From Branchiostoma floridae (Eukaryota > Chordata > Leptocardii > Amphioxiformes > Branchiostomatidae), in contig NC_049983.1 in assembly GCF_000003815.2 (NCBI RefSeq), positions 24,394,068 through 24,458,067 on the forward strand: 64,000 nt of DNA, written 5' to 3'. Both the position numbers and the translations under genes were made by a program. Positions within the stretch are counted from its first letter, which is position 1, and every line of letters begins with the position of its first letter. Positions 32,101-47,100 of this stretch are shown here, piece after piece. The notes beneath the pieces were generated by a model. It had not been told where the DNA came from. It saw only the letters and a program-made list of their open reading frames with translations, and did not search any database.

Positions 32101-35100
32101 CATGCCTCGTTGCCTTGTAACTGGGATGCTGCTGCTGAATGCACGTAGATTGTCGCCGCGTAAATAGGCTGAAAGGTTCTGAAAGTTTGGTTAAAGAAGA
32201 GTGAAGAAAGTAGTCCATCTGTAGGTTGAATCGTTTAAAAAGTGTTTTAGGGACGTGGTTTCAGCACAAGAGTAGTGGAAATAATGCCAAATGATAAATC
32301 AGTGGAAGCCCATTAATGATTGAAAAGTTATGGCTCCCGTACTGCCCCCGTATTCCGACTCCGACCCGGGACGGGAGTGACATTTTTGTTTGCTTACTGG
32401 AGGCTTTAGATAAAGCGTGGCAATGCGTTTCCACGTCAGCTCTGTCTTCCGCAACCATCAACTTACGGCCTTGAACGTTCTGTTACGCTCAGGAGAGAAA
32501 CACCTGTGTGGCGTCGTGTGTGGGGTAACTGGTAGAGCGTTCGGCTCGGAATCTAGAGGTCCCGAGTTCGATTCCCGCCGTGCCCCCGACGTTGTGCCCT
32601 TGGGAAAGGCACTTTACACGACCTTCCTCACTTCACCCAGGTGGACCTGACTTCGGTCGGGGAGGTAAAAGAAAAGACTACCTTTACCTTCTGTCTGTAC
32701 TGTGTAAGTTACTAAATTGAGTGCAGTGCCACATTGTCCTCGTCTGTCTAAAAAGCAAATTGAAAGAAAATTACACATGTGTGTGCGAACAGTAGGAAAA
32801 TGTCCGGGTATGAATGGGTTTACCTTGGCTATGAAGACAAGGATGTCCAAATAATACTGTTGGTAGGGAAAGTGTTTTCGAGCTATGCAACATTTTCCCA
32901 ACCTCCCAGGTAAAGAAAGAAAACAGTTTTATGCTTTTAATATTTCAAGGATAGATTGCATATTTGTGCCGGAAGATTCTGTTGTGTTCAATGATGGAAC
33001 TATGCGTAAAATGACTCCTGGCGGCTAATAAATAAGATTCGCGCCGAGACTGCCTGACACCATACCATGGAACAGACTTATCGCCGCCGTGGCGTACACA
33101 AACTTCTCCGGGTAAATAAGACCACGTGTAAATCCTAAGCCTACCTACGTACCTTTGTATGGCAAGTATACAAAAGTAACGGGTTCCGCACTGGTGTTCC
33201 AGTGCTGAATCAATGGGTCGAATCGGCCTCAGCACTGGTTTTCCAGTGCTGAAGAAACGTCAGCACTGGTTTTCCAGTGCTGAACGGTCTTGTTCCAGTG
33301 CTGAAGCTCTCTCAGCACTGTAATTCCAGTGCTGAACCCAATGCGAGCACTGGATTTCCAGTGCCGTCAGCACTCGGGTACCAGTGCTGAACTCGCGGCA
33401 GAGGTCATTCAGCACTGGTTAGCCAGTGCTGAAACCGCCGTCAGCACTGGAACCGAGTGCTATATACAAAAGTAACGGGTTCAGCACTGGATTTACCAGT
33501 GCTCGGGAACTTTTCAGCACTGGAAGACCAGTGCTGTAAAAACTTTAGCTCTGGGCTTCCAGTGCTGACGTTTATAAAGCACTGGAACGTTCCAGTGCTG
33601 AAGCCTGAACGTAATATTTGTGTACTAGTACTAGTAGTAGCATGCGTCCGTACGGCTGTCTGAGTTATTTCCTTTAGACTTAGGTATATCTGTGCGTGTT
33701 ATTTAATCTCCAATCAGGTCTTGCGTGGCACTAGCTTTTACTAGCTTTAGACTAGAGTAGACACTTGTGATATTGTTAATTGTGTATACAGTTAATGGCA
33801 CTCAAGTTTCTTTTCTTTTGGTCAATTGATACGAAAATTTTAAATCAACAAATCACATATTCTATACTTGTGGCAAACTAGTGTCTTTTTAGTCAGAGGT
33901 AGACAACTAACAGTTGGTCTATCTGTGTGATAAAGAGATCGCTTGTTTTTTTTACAAAGAATAGGTAGTTACAGGTGGACGACACATTCTGCTTGTGCGG
34001 CAAAGTAGCATCATTTAAAAAACAATAGGTATGTATGTATATCAGGCCCCGAGCTGAATAGCCGGGGCAATGTACGTATGACTTTTGACCGATGGTATGG
34101 ATTGGAGACCGATTGAGACACAGAGAAAGACACAGAGACAGAGAGCGAGAGACACAGAGAGAGCGAGAGCAAGAGATAGACACACAGAGGGGGAGGTTGG
34201 CAATGGGTGGACTATGTGCAAGATCTAGCCGACAGGCGGAGGTGCTTGTAACCCTAAGTAACCCTGTGAAACGTCTACACTGGATAAAGTATACGGATGT
34301 CTCTATTCAATTTCTTCCGTTGCAGTTAACAAAAGAGAACCCGTTACCATGGGATCGGAATACAAACTACCTCTCCGAGGATTTATCGTATGAACAACAT
34401 GTATTTGACAAATACGCGGCTGAAGTGGGGTTTTGTCTGCGGAAATGCGAGCTGGCATGTCCTCAGTCCCGAACATTTCTTCCTGCCATTAGGGGTCTAA
34501 TGCACGCCCAGTGTGCGCCAAGGTCGTTGTTTCGGGGATTAGTAGCCAAACACGAGAGAGCTTTCTGTAATCGGTCATGTGGAAATGACATTCGGACTTC
34601 GAGAGGAACTGATTCATGGCTCTGAAAAGTGGGCATTCGATGGAAGTGAGCGATAGGACGCAGCGTATATACGTGGTCAGAATTGCGCCTGTTCTCTCGT
34701 CCAACTTTGTCGAACCACAGCCTAAGGCCGTAGCTTCTGGTGAACAGTTTATGAGCATGCTAACTGCGGTATGGTCCGAGTTTTGTCTGTCTTATTTCTT
34801 AAAATAAACCCCATTCACTTGTTGCGGAATAAACTTTATTGACACAAAGACTTCGATCAATGTCATGATGTCAGCACTTTGTTCAAAAACTCTTAGTCAT
34901 TTGAGTAGAAACGTTGAGAATGTTTTAAGTTGAAAAAATTGAATCAAGACTGTTGCAGATAGATTGATGTTGTTACCGAAATCACATCGGCTATCCTTAT
35001 TGGTATCACCTCTTTTATAAGACTTTAAATTGACGAAGCAGGTTTTTGCTTCATGACCGTCTTTCTCACAACAACCATCGGTGTTTGTCAAAAGGTAACT

Positions 35101-38100
35101 TACATGAGGTTTTTCACCAAATCTACAAATACTTAAAATGTTATGCTCTAATTAAGATACACTTCCGGTCACTATGTCCTCGATGGGAGTGATTGGGTCA
35201 TAAATTGTACTTGATATTTAACCTATGGTCTCAATCGCCACTTGGCATACATGTCAAACAAACTTTAAAAGATGTATATCCATCCCTACATAGAGTCGTG
35301 GGGGCGACACAGGTTATCTGGCACTTACGACCCACTGCCACAGTCACGTGTCTCTGACGTCACGTTCCAGAAGCTACAGTGGACTTCAGCCGAAAATTTG
35401 GGGTAAGTCCCCACTTATTTGTGCTGTTGGTAAGTTAAAGTTTAGCTTATCCATAATGTCATTTACCAACACAGATGAACTTTCATGCTAATATTTAAAA
35501 GGTCTTCCTGGCTCAGCGTCCTCGACGCCATTGTCATTCAAACCTTCGGCTGCCAGCTTATAGGGCATCTCCGGCTGGAGAAAATGTGGCCATTACCGCC
35601 AGTTTAAGCTTACGCGACCCGGCGGCTCTGAATTGTTTTCTATGTAAATGAGATGGTTGTGTTAGCACGGTTTGCGATTCGTGAACTGATAAGACAGGGG
35701 AGCCCATGACAACACTCCCAAAATGTTTTTTCTTGCTTATCTTATTTTTCTTTCTCACAGAAAATTTATCTTCCAGGGAGGAAAATTATTCTGTCCCTAA
35801 GAAATCTTAGAAAAACGTGCTTGTCCATGGCATGGGGCAAGCAAATTTTTTAAACATTTTTGAGATTAATATTCTTACACCAAGAATACTTTTCTTACAT
35901 CAAGAGCAAAATTTCTTGTTTTTCTTAAGAGTTTTGAAAAAATCAAGCGTTTCTAGAATTTTTTTTTCCTAAGGAAATACAAGAAGATTTTGCTTAAAGT
36001 TCCAGAAAATTCTTAGGTGTGAGAAAAAATTTCTTCACCAAAGAAGAATAAGGAAATTGTTCTTCGCGTAAGAATTAATTTTTTTGTAGTTTCTTGTTTT
36101 GCTTGGATTCTATTCTACATTACCTTCTTGCAAGAATATTTTCTTCATATAGGAATTGTCCATGGGGTAAGCAAAACAAGCAAAAATCATTTTTGGCAGT
36201 GAATGTTCTTGACTTATTTGTGACGTCAGGATGTTCTGACGAAAATTTTAGATTTCTCCTCCGATGAAAAGACAAGAAAAATTATCTTCTGCTGTTTTAT
36301 ACAAGTGATGTAAAACTACCATTCAAGTCTGTTTCTAATTGCAATTAAAAAAGAGAAAACTTGGTACAGGGCCTTTGGGTTAGCCTTCGTTGAAATGAAG
36401 CCATTTGCTGCTCGAAGATGAAACAGGTAGATTCGACTATGTGAAGCCACTCTCTCACTTGGATGTTTTTGAACTGCGACAATGTGGCATTGTTTTTGAA
36501 TTGCAAGTGTTTTTAACTGTAAAATGTTTTTGAATTGTGACGGCTGGGTCAATGCAGGACACCTAAAAGACTTACAACTTTAATACCGTAGTTAGCCTAT
36601 AAATAGCAACACCACCCGAGGTGCTGTAAGATTACGTTAGGGAATCTAAAGCGAGATACATCAAACCGGAATGCCACCGGGATGAATAGAAACATGGACT
36701 GGTGAAAATTGCCCTTATCTTTTCTCTCACTAATGCAAGTAACTCTCGAAGGGATGTTGGATTATTGCCTTAACTGTGTTCAAAGGCATTTTCTGGCCTT
36801 GTCGATGCGACGGCATCTTGGTGTAACGCTCAATAGAATCCTGGAGGGGACATACGGTGTCGTTGTCGCCGTTTGGGCAAAACGGACGTCCCGGATTGGC
36901 CCGGACGTCCGGTGTCGTATGAATTCTACCCCGCAAACTTTTTTCACCGTGGTGTAAGTGCGTGGAGTTAATGTTGTTTTCAGGATCAAGTACTTACAGC
37001 TGCTGCTTTCAGATCTGGCATTGTGTGGTTGGCTGATTTAGCTTCGGGCCTCTTTTTATGGTTGCAAAGTTTTGTCGATAATAACGGTACAGATGTACAG
37101 CTCTATTAACCAGGAGAGATAAATGTGCATGCTTGTCGGAACAGCTGATGACGCATTACTGTCTGATAAGTGCACCGCTGTAACTCAGATTAGTGATAGC
37201 ACCCACCTGATCGCAACACTGGCCATTACACTGTAAATCACTGTAGTCAGATATAAAAATCAAGGGTCATGGTTGTCAAGGTTCGCTCTAACATAAAGTA
37301 ACTGACTAGTCACAATAGCGCTGTAGATCAGAGGGATGAATGCACATATACGGCCATGTTGATTTGTTTATATGGATGACATCAGCACGCACATCGAGTT
37401 TGGGGCGTTTAAAAATGTTTTCAACCATACTAAAAAATTTACAAAGCAGCGCCATGATAAGCAAACGTAACATAAAAAGATCGGAACATGGATGCTAATG
37501 TCATAGAAAGTCATTTCCAAGGACAAAAAAAGACGTGAAAGATTACAATCATTCGGTATACTCTGTGTGTTAAGTCATGTGTTAAAAGTTTCTGACCAAC
37601 TTTAAAAAAAAAAATTAGCATGCAAGCAGCTTTCCTTTGCAAAACCTCCTTTTATTCACACGCTCGCATCAGTTTTGGGGTTTCCAGGGCATTTCATCGG
37701 CATGATACAAATCAAGATGGCCTAACCTCAGAAATATGACATTATGTTGTTAAGTACTGCCCATAGAATACAGTCACAATGGTCAAATATGGCCCAAAAG
37801 TTTCCATTCGAACGTGGGGTATCGGGTTACCGGGGTTCCAGTGCGCGCGCTCCGGCGAGCTGGCCTTCAACGGTAAATATTTTCAAAAAATGATAAACAA
37901 TTTGAAAGGGTCTCTCTCGTCCAACAATAATGAAATTCAGGCTACATATGCCTCAGAACACGGTGTTTCGATTTCTATGCTAGAATTTACGTGAATTTGC
38001 GTTCGGGCTAGTTGAATGCCTTATTCCAGAACTTTGATTTTGAACCAAACAACATATTTAGATTGGTGTTCAGGGTTCAGTTAACAGTCGAAATAAAGAG

Positions 38101-41100
38101 ACTTACAGCTTTCCAGCTCCAGTGTGCAGGTCTGCTCGTCCAGCGGGTACTTCCTCAGGTCCATTTTACACGCAAGGACGGACGTTATTCTGTGAACAGA
38201 GTATGTACGATAGTAAATATAATTGCACTTGTTTCATCATATAACACATTACAAAGCAGGAGTTACATCCCTTACTTTTTTATTTATGTAACTCTATGAA
38301 GAATCTATGATGGAAACGGTTAAGGAGATTTGGCTGAACTTTCTGTTTATTGCCACTCCATGGTTACTTGCGAACTCATTTTACCAGTCTATTTTGTTGC
38401 AGTTTTTAGACCTCCATCTAAATTTTAAGCAAAACCTGAAGTCTTTGAACATGTAAATTAAGGCCACGACAACACAACACATTAATAATACTTCTTGGAA
38501 ATCTTTTTTTAACTATAAACTATTGTTATCATCCATGATCCATCACTTTAACATGTTGTTTACAAAGTTTGCTATTTGTAAAAGTCATCATTTTGATGTC
38601 CTCGCAATTCAACCCTCAGACTTCCAGGAGGACTATCATGCATAGTCTACTACTAATACATGATGACTTAGGGCGCAGTCACATACGTCGTGCGGTCGTC
38701 GTACGATAAATAACAAAGCGCATACATATCATATGCACATATCATATTCATGATTGTACGTTTTGTATGGTTAAAAGACACACAACGACGTCAAAATGTA
38801 ATTTGAAAGAAAATACATAGTAGTGGCCAACTACATCATCACATTAGCATAAGTCATGAATATCTAGCTATAAATATTACATTGGAATATGTTAGATATT
38901 AGGGATAGATAGAAACAAGTGAAGAAAGTCCAGTGTAGAAAAAAAGTATAAAATTGTTAAAATAAGAAATAATGAATGTAATAAAATATACCTTATTCAG
39001 AAACTGGTTGTCATGGCAAGAAAAATGATAAAGTCACAATATTGTAGGAAAAGTCACCAAGTTTCGTTGTCCTAGCACAGGCCGTTTGGGAGTTATACGG
39101 CGTCAAAGTTGGTGCAGGCGTTTTTAGCCCCCCCCCCCCCCCTCCTCCCCTCCCAGTCCGAAAAGGGTTAAGTTAATCATCTCTGCTTCAACACAAGATT
39201 GCGCTGCTAACAGGCTCCTTTTGTGCAGCACCGTCGGTACAACAACAAAGTCCGTGTAGAGACGTAAACCAAGAATAAATCACACGCTTTCAGTCGGAGC
39301 CTGTTGGGGGAAGGGAGATTGTCGGATTCTATGGTTTTAGTTTGCCAAAGACCTGGTATCAGGTTTCAGTAGAATCTCACATAACTCAGTATTCAGTTGG
39401 TAAAGTATGGTACAGTTGGTGGTAGCAAAAAAAGCAATGCGTTACCACATGTTACTGTTGGTACGATTTCCTTACAACAAATCTGTAAATTAAGGTAAAA
39501 CTAGAAATCATAATCTTTTCATAATTCAAAAGCATTTTGTAGGCGAGATGCTAATGCCATTAACAAGTGTTATTTACATTCGTTGCAAGTTAGCACCGAT
39601 GAATCATCCACCATATAAAGTATTCAGTAGGTAAAGAAATGGATTTCCACATATGTTCGGCTGGCACTATTTCCCTACAAGTAGTCTCCCAAATTAGGTA
39701 GAACTAGAAATAATCTCTCCACATTGTAAAGAGCATTTTGCAAGCGAGATGCAATTAAAAGCGGTTGCGGATGACAGGTGTTATTAACACTCGTTGCAAG
39801 TTAGCACCGATGAATCACACCTAATACACCATATAAGGTGGATGTGGATGGGGTCTACCAGTGAGAGGCACATTCGCATAATCCACCGGAACTGAAGGGA
39901 TAACGATTATGCGAGGTGATTAATAACATGAGTGTTATCCCAGTTGGCAGAAAGTACTAGTGTAGAACTGAAGTGCACTTCGCTCTTGTCAATTCTAGTC
40001 CTTCTGTCAAACGGAGGTAATGGTTTATATGCTCTTCACCTTCATTAAAACCTTTTCTGATGGCAATGACGCTCACAATCCAATGTGTGCTTCTTGTATT
40101 ATTTTCAAAGTTTCGAAAGGAAATGTGTGTACGATACGCACTTGGACACAGAGAGGTGCTTGGATGATCAACTCTACGATAAGAGTAAGTTTAAAAAAAA
40201 TCGAATTTCTTTCTTTATTTTCACCCCCGCAGGTAAAACTCCGTTGGGAAATGCGCCGTAGGGCTTTCAGATTAACTTTATGATCTGACGCGGCTCTTAG
40301 CTTCAATGACAGCGGAAACACTTCCTTATCTCTGCATGAATGAATTGAACGTTAGTCGTGAAGTATAGAACGGTATTATAGTATTTCAAAAAGAACAGAC
40401 AAACATCAACAGAAACACATCTAAAACAAGATAGCATGTCTAATGAGTCCGCAAATTTAAATGCGTGATCTTCTGTTGAAGTAAAAGGGACGAAACACGT
40501 ATTTTCTTTCACAGTTGTAGGTCTTGGTAAGGTCCAGCGAGTTGGCAGAGGTCGCATTCAAGCATCATAGTTCAAGGTGTTTTAAGTGTTATACAAATGC
40601 GCGAAGTTTCTCAACTGACGATAGTATCTGTTATCTGTACAGGTTGAAATGACCTGTCGTGACTTCTTTCATGTTAACAGGACACCGCACTGTGTGTCAG
40701 CGATGATGTACGATCTCATTCTGCGTTAATGGTCGCGCGATTGAGTGCCTCTTTACAACCTCTGTCCCTCGTCATCCACACAGGCTGGGAGACGAAAATG
40801 AAACACTTAACGTGTTTTTCTGTCTCTCTCTCCAGAGCTTTGTGCCGTCTTTTCAACAGAAGCAATTAGGTCCAGAGTACCGTTGTTATTGCGCTGCTGA
40901 CTATCACGTCGTTCCTGACTTAAGAATCAACAGCTCAAACTCCCTATGAATGGAGTAGACACTAGTCGCCCGTCTACGGGGAATGCTTATTAGTAGGTAA
41001 CCAGCAGCGGTCCTCTCTCATCTTGGATTAGCAGGAGAAACTTCAATTAGTCAAAACAGGTGTAAGTATGCCGCGAGGAAATGAAGCCGTGGATGACGGA

Positions 41101-44100
41101 CGGTGCGGTAACTGCTAATCACCTGCCTACCGTCCCGGGGGCACCTGTCGGCGTGTCGGTACGGTTCTAATGGGTCACGATTAGGAGATAGAGGGGCGGG
41201 GAGACATACGTTACACCACTGTAGATGGATGGGTGGGTGAGTGAATGAATGAATGGATGAATGAGTGAGTGAATATATAAATGAATGAATCACCTGCCTA
41301 CCGTCCCGGGGGCACCTGTCGGCGTGTCGGTACGGCTGTAATGGGTCACGATTAGGAGATAGAGGGGCGGGGAGACATACGTTACACCACTGTAGATGGA
41401 TGGGTGGGTGAGTGAATGAATGAATGGATGAATGAGTGAGTGAATATATAAATGAATGAATCACCTGCCTACCGTCCCGGGGGCACCTGTCGGCGTGTCG
41501 GTACGGCTGTAATGGGTCACGATTAGGAGATAGAGGGGCGGGGAGACATACGTTACACCACTGTAGATGGATGGGTGGGTGAGTGAATGAATGAATGGAT
41601 GAATGAGTGAGTGAATATATAAATGAATGAATCACCTGCCTACCGTCCCGGGGGCACCTGTCGGCGTGTCGGTGCGGTTCTAATGGGTCACGATTAGGAG
41701 ATAGAGGGGCGGGGAGACATACGCTACACCACTGTAGCTGGGTGGATGGGCGAGTGAATGAATGAATGAATGAGTGAGTGAATGAATGAATGAATGAATC
41801 ACCTGCCTACCGTCCCGTGGGCACCTGTCGGTGTGTCGGTACGACTCTAATGAGTCACGATTAGGAGATAGAGGGGCGGGAGACATACGTTACACCACTG
41901 TAGCTGTATGGATGGGTGAGTGTAAGGGTGCATAGATGGATGCGTCAATGATTGAATGAATGAATGAATGAATGCATGCATGCATGAATGAATGAATGAA
42001 TGAATGAATCCCTTGTACTACGGCTCTAATGGGTCACGATTAGGAGATAGAGGGGCGGGGAGACATACGTTACACCACTGTAGCTGCATGGATGGGTGAG
42101 TGAATGGGTGCATGGATGGATGGATGAATGAATGAATGAATGAATGAATGAATGAATGAATGAATGAGTATATAGATGAATGGATCTCCCGCCTGCCGTC
42201 CCGGGGGCACCTGTCGGCGTGTCGGTGCGGCTCTCTAATGGGTCACGATTAGGAGATAGAGGGGCGGGGAGACATACGTTACACCACTGTAGCTGCATGG
42301 ATGGGCGAGTCAATGAATGAATGAATGAATGAGTGAGTGAATATATAAAGGAATGAATCACCTGCCTGCCGTTCCGGGGGCACCTGCTGGCGTGTCGGTA
42401 CGGCTAAAATGGGTCACGATTAGGAGATAGAGGGGCGGGGAGACATACGTTACACCACTGTAGCTGGGTGGATGGGTGAGTGAATGAATGAATGAATGAA
42501 GGATTGGAGAAATATAGGAATGAATAAACGAATGGATGAATGAGTGAATAGATGCATGAATGAATGAATGAATGAATGAATGAATGAATAAATGAATGAA
42601 TGAATGAATGAATGGATGAATGAGTGAATGGATGAATCCATTGTACCACGGCTCTAATGGGTCACGATTAGGAGATAAAGGGGCGGGGAGACATACGTTA
42701 CACCACTGTAGCTGGATGGATACATGAGTGAATTGATGCATGGATGAATGGATGAATGTGTGAATGTGTTTAAGAGAGGACGAGGTTTATCTAATAGTAT
42801 GTTGTGTGCAGAACTGTACCAGAAACACTGGACTAAATTGTCCTAGAAAAGTTTGAGTCAGGATAAAACGCGTTCATGTTTTTTGCACAATAGTAACAGA
42901 AACACTGGACTGTTGTCCCAGAAAAGTTTGTGACAAGACGAGGTGTATTTATGTTGCGTTCAATATTTTAATATTTGTACATTATTGTATATAATTTTAC
43001 GCTCTCCCAGGGTGGAGGAATAGAGGAAGGAAAGGAATCCATTGTACCACTGCTCAATAATAGGGACAGAGGGGCGGGGAGACATACGTTACACCACTGT
43101 ATCTGCAACCATCATTGGCAGCACGTACGAGTACTTACCGCCACCTTTCCGGTGACGTAAATCATGTGTCTACCTTTTTGTTGTTCATGGCTAAAATGGA
43201 TGAGATATAAGGGCATGCAGACTTATAATGATGTCAAGATCAGACGGGAGGAAACGATATGATAAAACGATAATCAGAAGTGACACACAACTAAAAATAC
43301 GTTTCATTTTTGACAATAAGATGACTTGCACACAGACGTTGAGGCTGACATATGTGCGGTAACGTAGGAAATGGTACATACAAGAAAGCTAGGAATGGCT
43401 GTGAGATAATGAGCACATGGGCAAGATGGATGTACCTGTATTCATTCCCGCGTTTTGCTTTCTTCTGTGTGTTACTGTATATGGTAACACTGGAGCAGGT
43501 GAGCTGGTTTTCAAAAAGGTGAAATATGCAAAATGACACAGCAAGGAACGCAAGCTGAGCCTACTCTAACACTCGTGGGTGGAAGACAGAGAGGGGCACT
43601 TTCCTACAGGCTTTCAGGTTTTCTTAAATGGATAATGGCGACGTGGAATGTTATGGTTTATCATCTCATGGCTCTGGTACATGGAGAAAAGGCAAGATTG
43701 AAGGTAGACGTAGGTGAAGGCAACGTCTTAATAGTACGCCTACGAGAACAATGATTTGTAGGTAGACTGTTCTAAGAAGTTAAAGCTATACAGTGATATT
43801 AAGCTTGTCTCAATGGGCACACTTAGGCGAAACTGTAAGCAATCTAGTTCAGGGAACATGTGTCACTGCACGTAGGGCATTGCGCCAGATGGTGTGCGTG
43901 TGGACCTGTTGCAGCCATGTGAGTTGTGGAGTCAATTTGTTTAAAGCCCCCTTCACACGAAAGCATGAATCAGCCGGAATGCCGTCGGAATGAAAATTCT
44001 TTTCCATTCCTGGCAATCCCTGGCAATTCGCAGTGTGTTTCAGAATTTCACTGCATTCCAGCTATTTGTGCCCGTTCTTTTGACATGTTAAAAACGAAGT

Positions 44101-47100
44101 GCTTTCGAAGTAGCGAAATATTGAATGGCATTCAAAGTGGACTCTAAGTGTATTCTAACTATTCTAACTGCAGTGTGACCGCATTCAACAGCATTACAAC
44201 ATTATTCGAAACATTCTTATCTCATTCGACGGGGAACTGAAACGGCAAGCCACTTCGAATCCTGCCCTAATGTGGCCGAAAGAATACCTGGAATACAATA
44301 AGAATTTCTAGAATACACTACGAATTCCCAGAAATAGAAAAAAAACTTTTTATTCAGACGGCATTTGGGCTCATTCCTTCTCATGTGAATAGGATATAAG
44401 GTATATTTGGAATTTCCACTCGGAATGGCCTCGAATGTGGCAGGAATCTTGCAAGTACTTCATTCCGGCTGGTTCTGTTTGATTCCTGCTAATTTGGTTT
44501 CAGTGTGAAGAAAAGAAATGGTCACAGCAATGACGAATAATGTCCGGTGGCGCGGATCGGAAAACTGCAGCTTGACAAATGTTTAGGTACGCCAAGGTTG
44601 TTTTTGGTGACTCAGAATTCAAAACTGCTAGGGGGTTCCTATACAAAATAGCTCGTCTCATTTTAAATCAGATAATCAAAATTATGTTTATAAGAGGAAA
44701 CCGACTTATGTTTTATAATGCTTAAAAAGATACGGAGAACTGATCTCAGGAAAATAGAAACACCTGATGGCCGCAGCTACGTTTTAAAAAAGTCTGCAAG
44801 AGGGACCTAAGTTCTCTTGACATTGACACAGAGCACTGGGAGGACCTTGCAAATGACAGATCCAGCTGGAGATACACACTGTCCAGGCAGCTAAAATCAG
44901 GAGAAACCAGGCTGGTGCGCATGGCTGAAGAAAAGTGGATCCTGCGAAAAGAGCTCTGCAACAGACCTGAGTCAGCTTACAGATGTGCCCTATGTGGCAG
45001 AGACTGTCATTGTCGTATAGGACTGTCTAGCCACAGTCGACGCTGTAGGGCTGATATCAATTAGGATTTTACCATGGTCAATATTGACCAAAGGAGGCCA
45101 TATATATATATATAAAAGATAAGGTACACATGTGTGTTCCCCTGTACTCCCCCCTTGGTGTTCCATGTCACGTCGATGGCGCCAAGCATCATAAAACACG
45201 AATCCCATGTAACACCCAGCTAAAGAAGCCTATGCTGAAACTTGAGGGTGCATTCGGGAGTCGTCAGAGTGGGTTAAATAGTCTTTAACGTAAGCTGTGG
45301 CGCCCTGGTAATGCTTGGGTCGGCACGGTGCTAGTTGGATAGACTTAAAGCTAAGGGCACAAACCGCCGTACGTGCAAATACGTATACGTGCGGTCTACA
45401 TGTCAAACGTGTGCAGTCTTTTAGAATCCACGTATTTTTGAGCACGTAGACACGCCATAGAACTTAACGTGCAGGCGAAACTTTGTGTTGCCGTGTTGAC
45501 GTACTCCCTCCCTGCTCTTGCAGTCGTTCCACACGTTTTCAGACATACGTGGCGGACGTGGCCTCTAAAAACTTACGGATGATTTGCACGTACGGCGGGT
45601 TGTGCCCTTAGCGTAACACGGTGCAGGATGCTGCAACAAGGCATATTTCAAACTTATCATTGCAACTGCCTAAAGTCAGACTTAAAGCCGGCTGTAGAAT
45701 TGCATACACAGGTGCATTTGCATGGACGTTGCCCCCTACGGTTAAAGTGGTCACGTCTGGCCTAGCCTGTCTTCAACATAATAACACATCACTGCTTTTC
45801 ACATTAACTTTGCAATTTGCGATTCCTATCGACTTTTCTGTATATATTGTTACTGTTGTTTGTTGATTGTTTAATTCTCATATTTCTTTGTTAATGTTAT
45901 TCTGCGGATGTTATCATGTACGGGGTACGCCTGGAAAGCAGTGTGCTCAGCACTGAGTGTTTCCAACCCTGTATAAAGACAACAGAAATAAATAAAAAAA
46001 AAATTGACTCGCCTCATGCCGTATATGACCAAAACGAACGAACATGGACTATGAACGCTGAGCTGTTTTTGTACCACTTAGATGTAGTAATAAATCTGTA
46101 TCTCTCTTATTTCATATAACCCTTACCTTTCGGAAGACCTTTACCTCCCTCATGACCTCAAGGAAAAGCAGGTTATGGGTTAATTTGAGCTTCTCGTGAA
46201 TAGTTAAAGGTCCAAACAAACAAAACAAAAACACAAACTAACTAACTAACTAACCTCATGCCGTATATGAGCTCCCCGTCTGGGAACAGGCGGATTAATC
46301 TGTTGTCGACGGTGACCCTGTGAAGAAAGGCCTCCTTCGAGTTGAGGAGGAAGGTGTCGGGGACCCAGAGAGCCTCGACAAGTCTGCCGTCCAGACTCAG
46401 GCTCCTGTTCATCCCACGGTAGGCGAGTCGCTGGTCCTTCCAGAACTGGCGCAGGAGGATGGTGATGGTGTAGTCCTAAACACGGGAGAAATGACACATT
46501 TTAGAATGTATGGTAGCTGATGGGCTAAGTAAAGTATCCAGTACTGTTAATGCAGAAACTTTCGCGGTGGATTAATGTTCGCGGTTTTCGCGGTGGCCGC
46601 TTCACCACGAAATTAAGATTATCGGAGACAATTTTCCTTGGCAGTAAGAGACCACAGTGCATGATGCTACTGCGAACTTAAAACCACCGCGTAAAGTTCC
46701 TTTACTGCTACCGCCAAATTAATTCCCCGCAAAATGCATTTATAGTATTTCATTCCAAAGTGAGACCTATGGTACAAACCAATAGAATAGTCCTAGTCCT
46801 AAATACGGCGGAACATGACACATTTTAGAATGGCAAAATTGTGATCCCTATGTTAGACCTTTGTCCCAAAATTTAAGTAGATGACACGGGTCAAAATTAA
46901 CGAAAAAATGCGTATTGTTATTTTAAAGAACGATTTAATTGTTCACCAAAGAAACCTTAATAACTTACCGGGAAGACGGACTAAACGACAAAATACCATG
47001 GAAAGAAGTATTTCTCCTCAAATATGAAATAACAGTGGATCTCCCCACCAGAATATTTCAATTTAGATTGGTACATAAATTACCAACAACTAGATTATTA

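Noticed and set aside
33188-33603. CRISPR-like array of palindromic repeats with unique spacers
   Set aside because: It sits in an animal intron, spacers vary from 2 to 35 bp and repeats are imperfect. Kept as a palindrome array, not a CRISPR.
34092-34625. 177-codon plus-strand ORF
   Set aside because: Its first 35 codons translate a GACACAGAGA simple repeat and the rest matches no family I recognise. It lies antisense in an intron.
41120-41640. 171-bp period as alpha-satellite
   Set aside because: Only the unit length coincides. The sequence is not AT-rich alphoid DNA, and the block is short and intronic.
41051-42741. ORFs of 194, 127 and 111 codons rich in IHSFIHSF
   Set aside because: Translation of the 171-bp repeat and (GAAT)n microsatellite. 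The frame stays open only because the period is a multiple of three.
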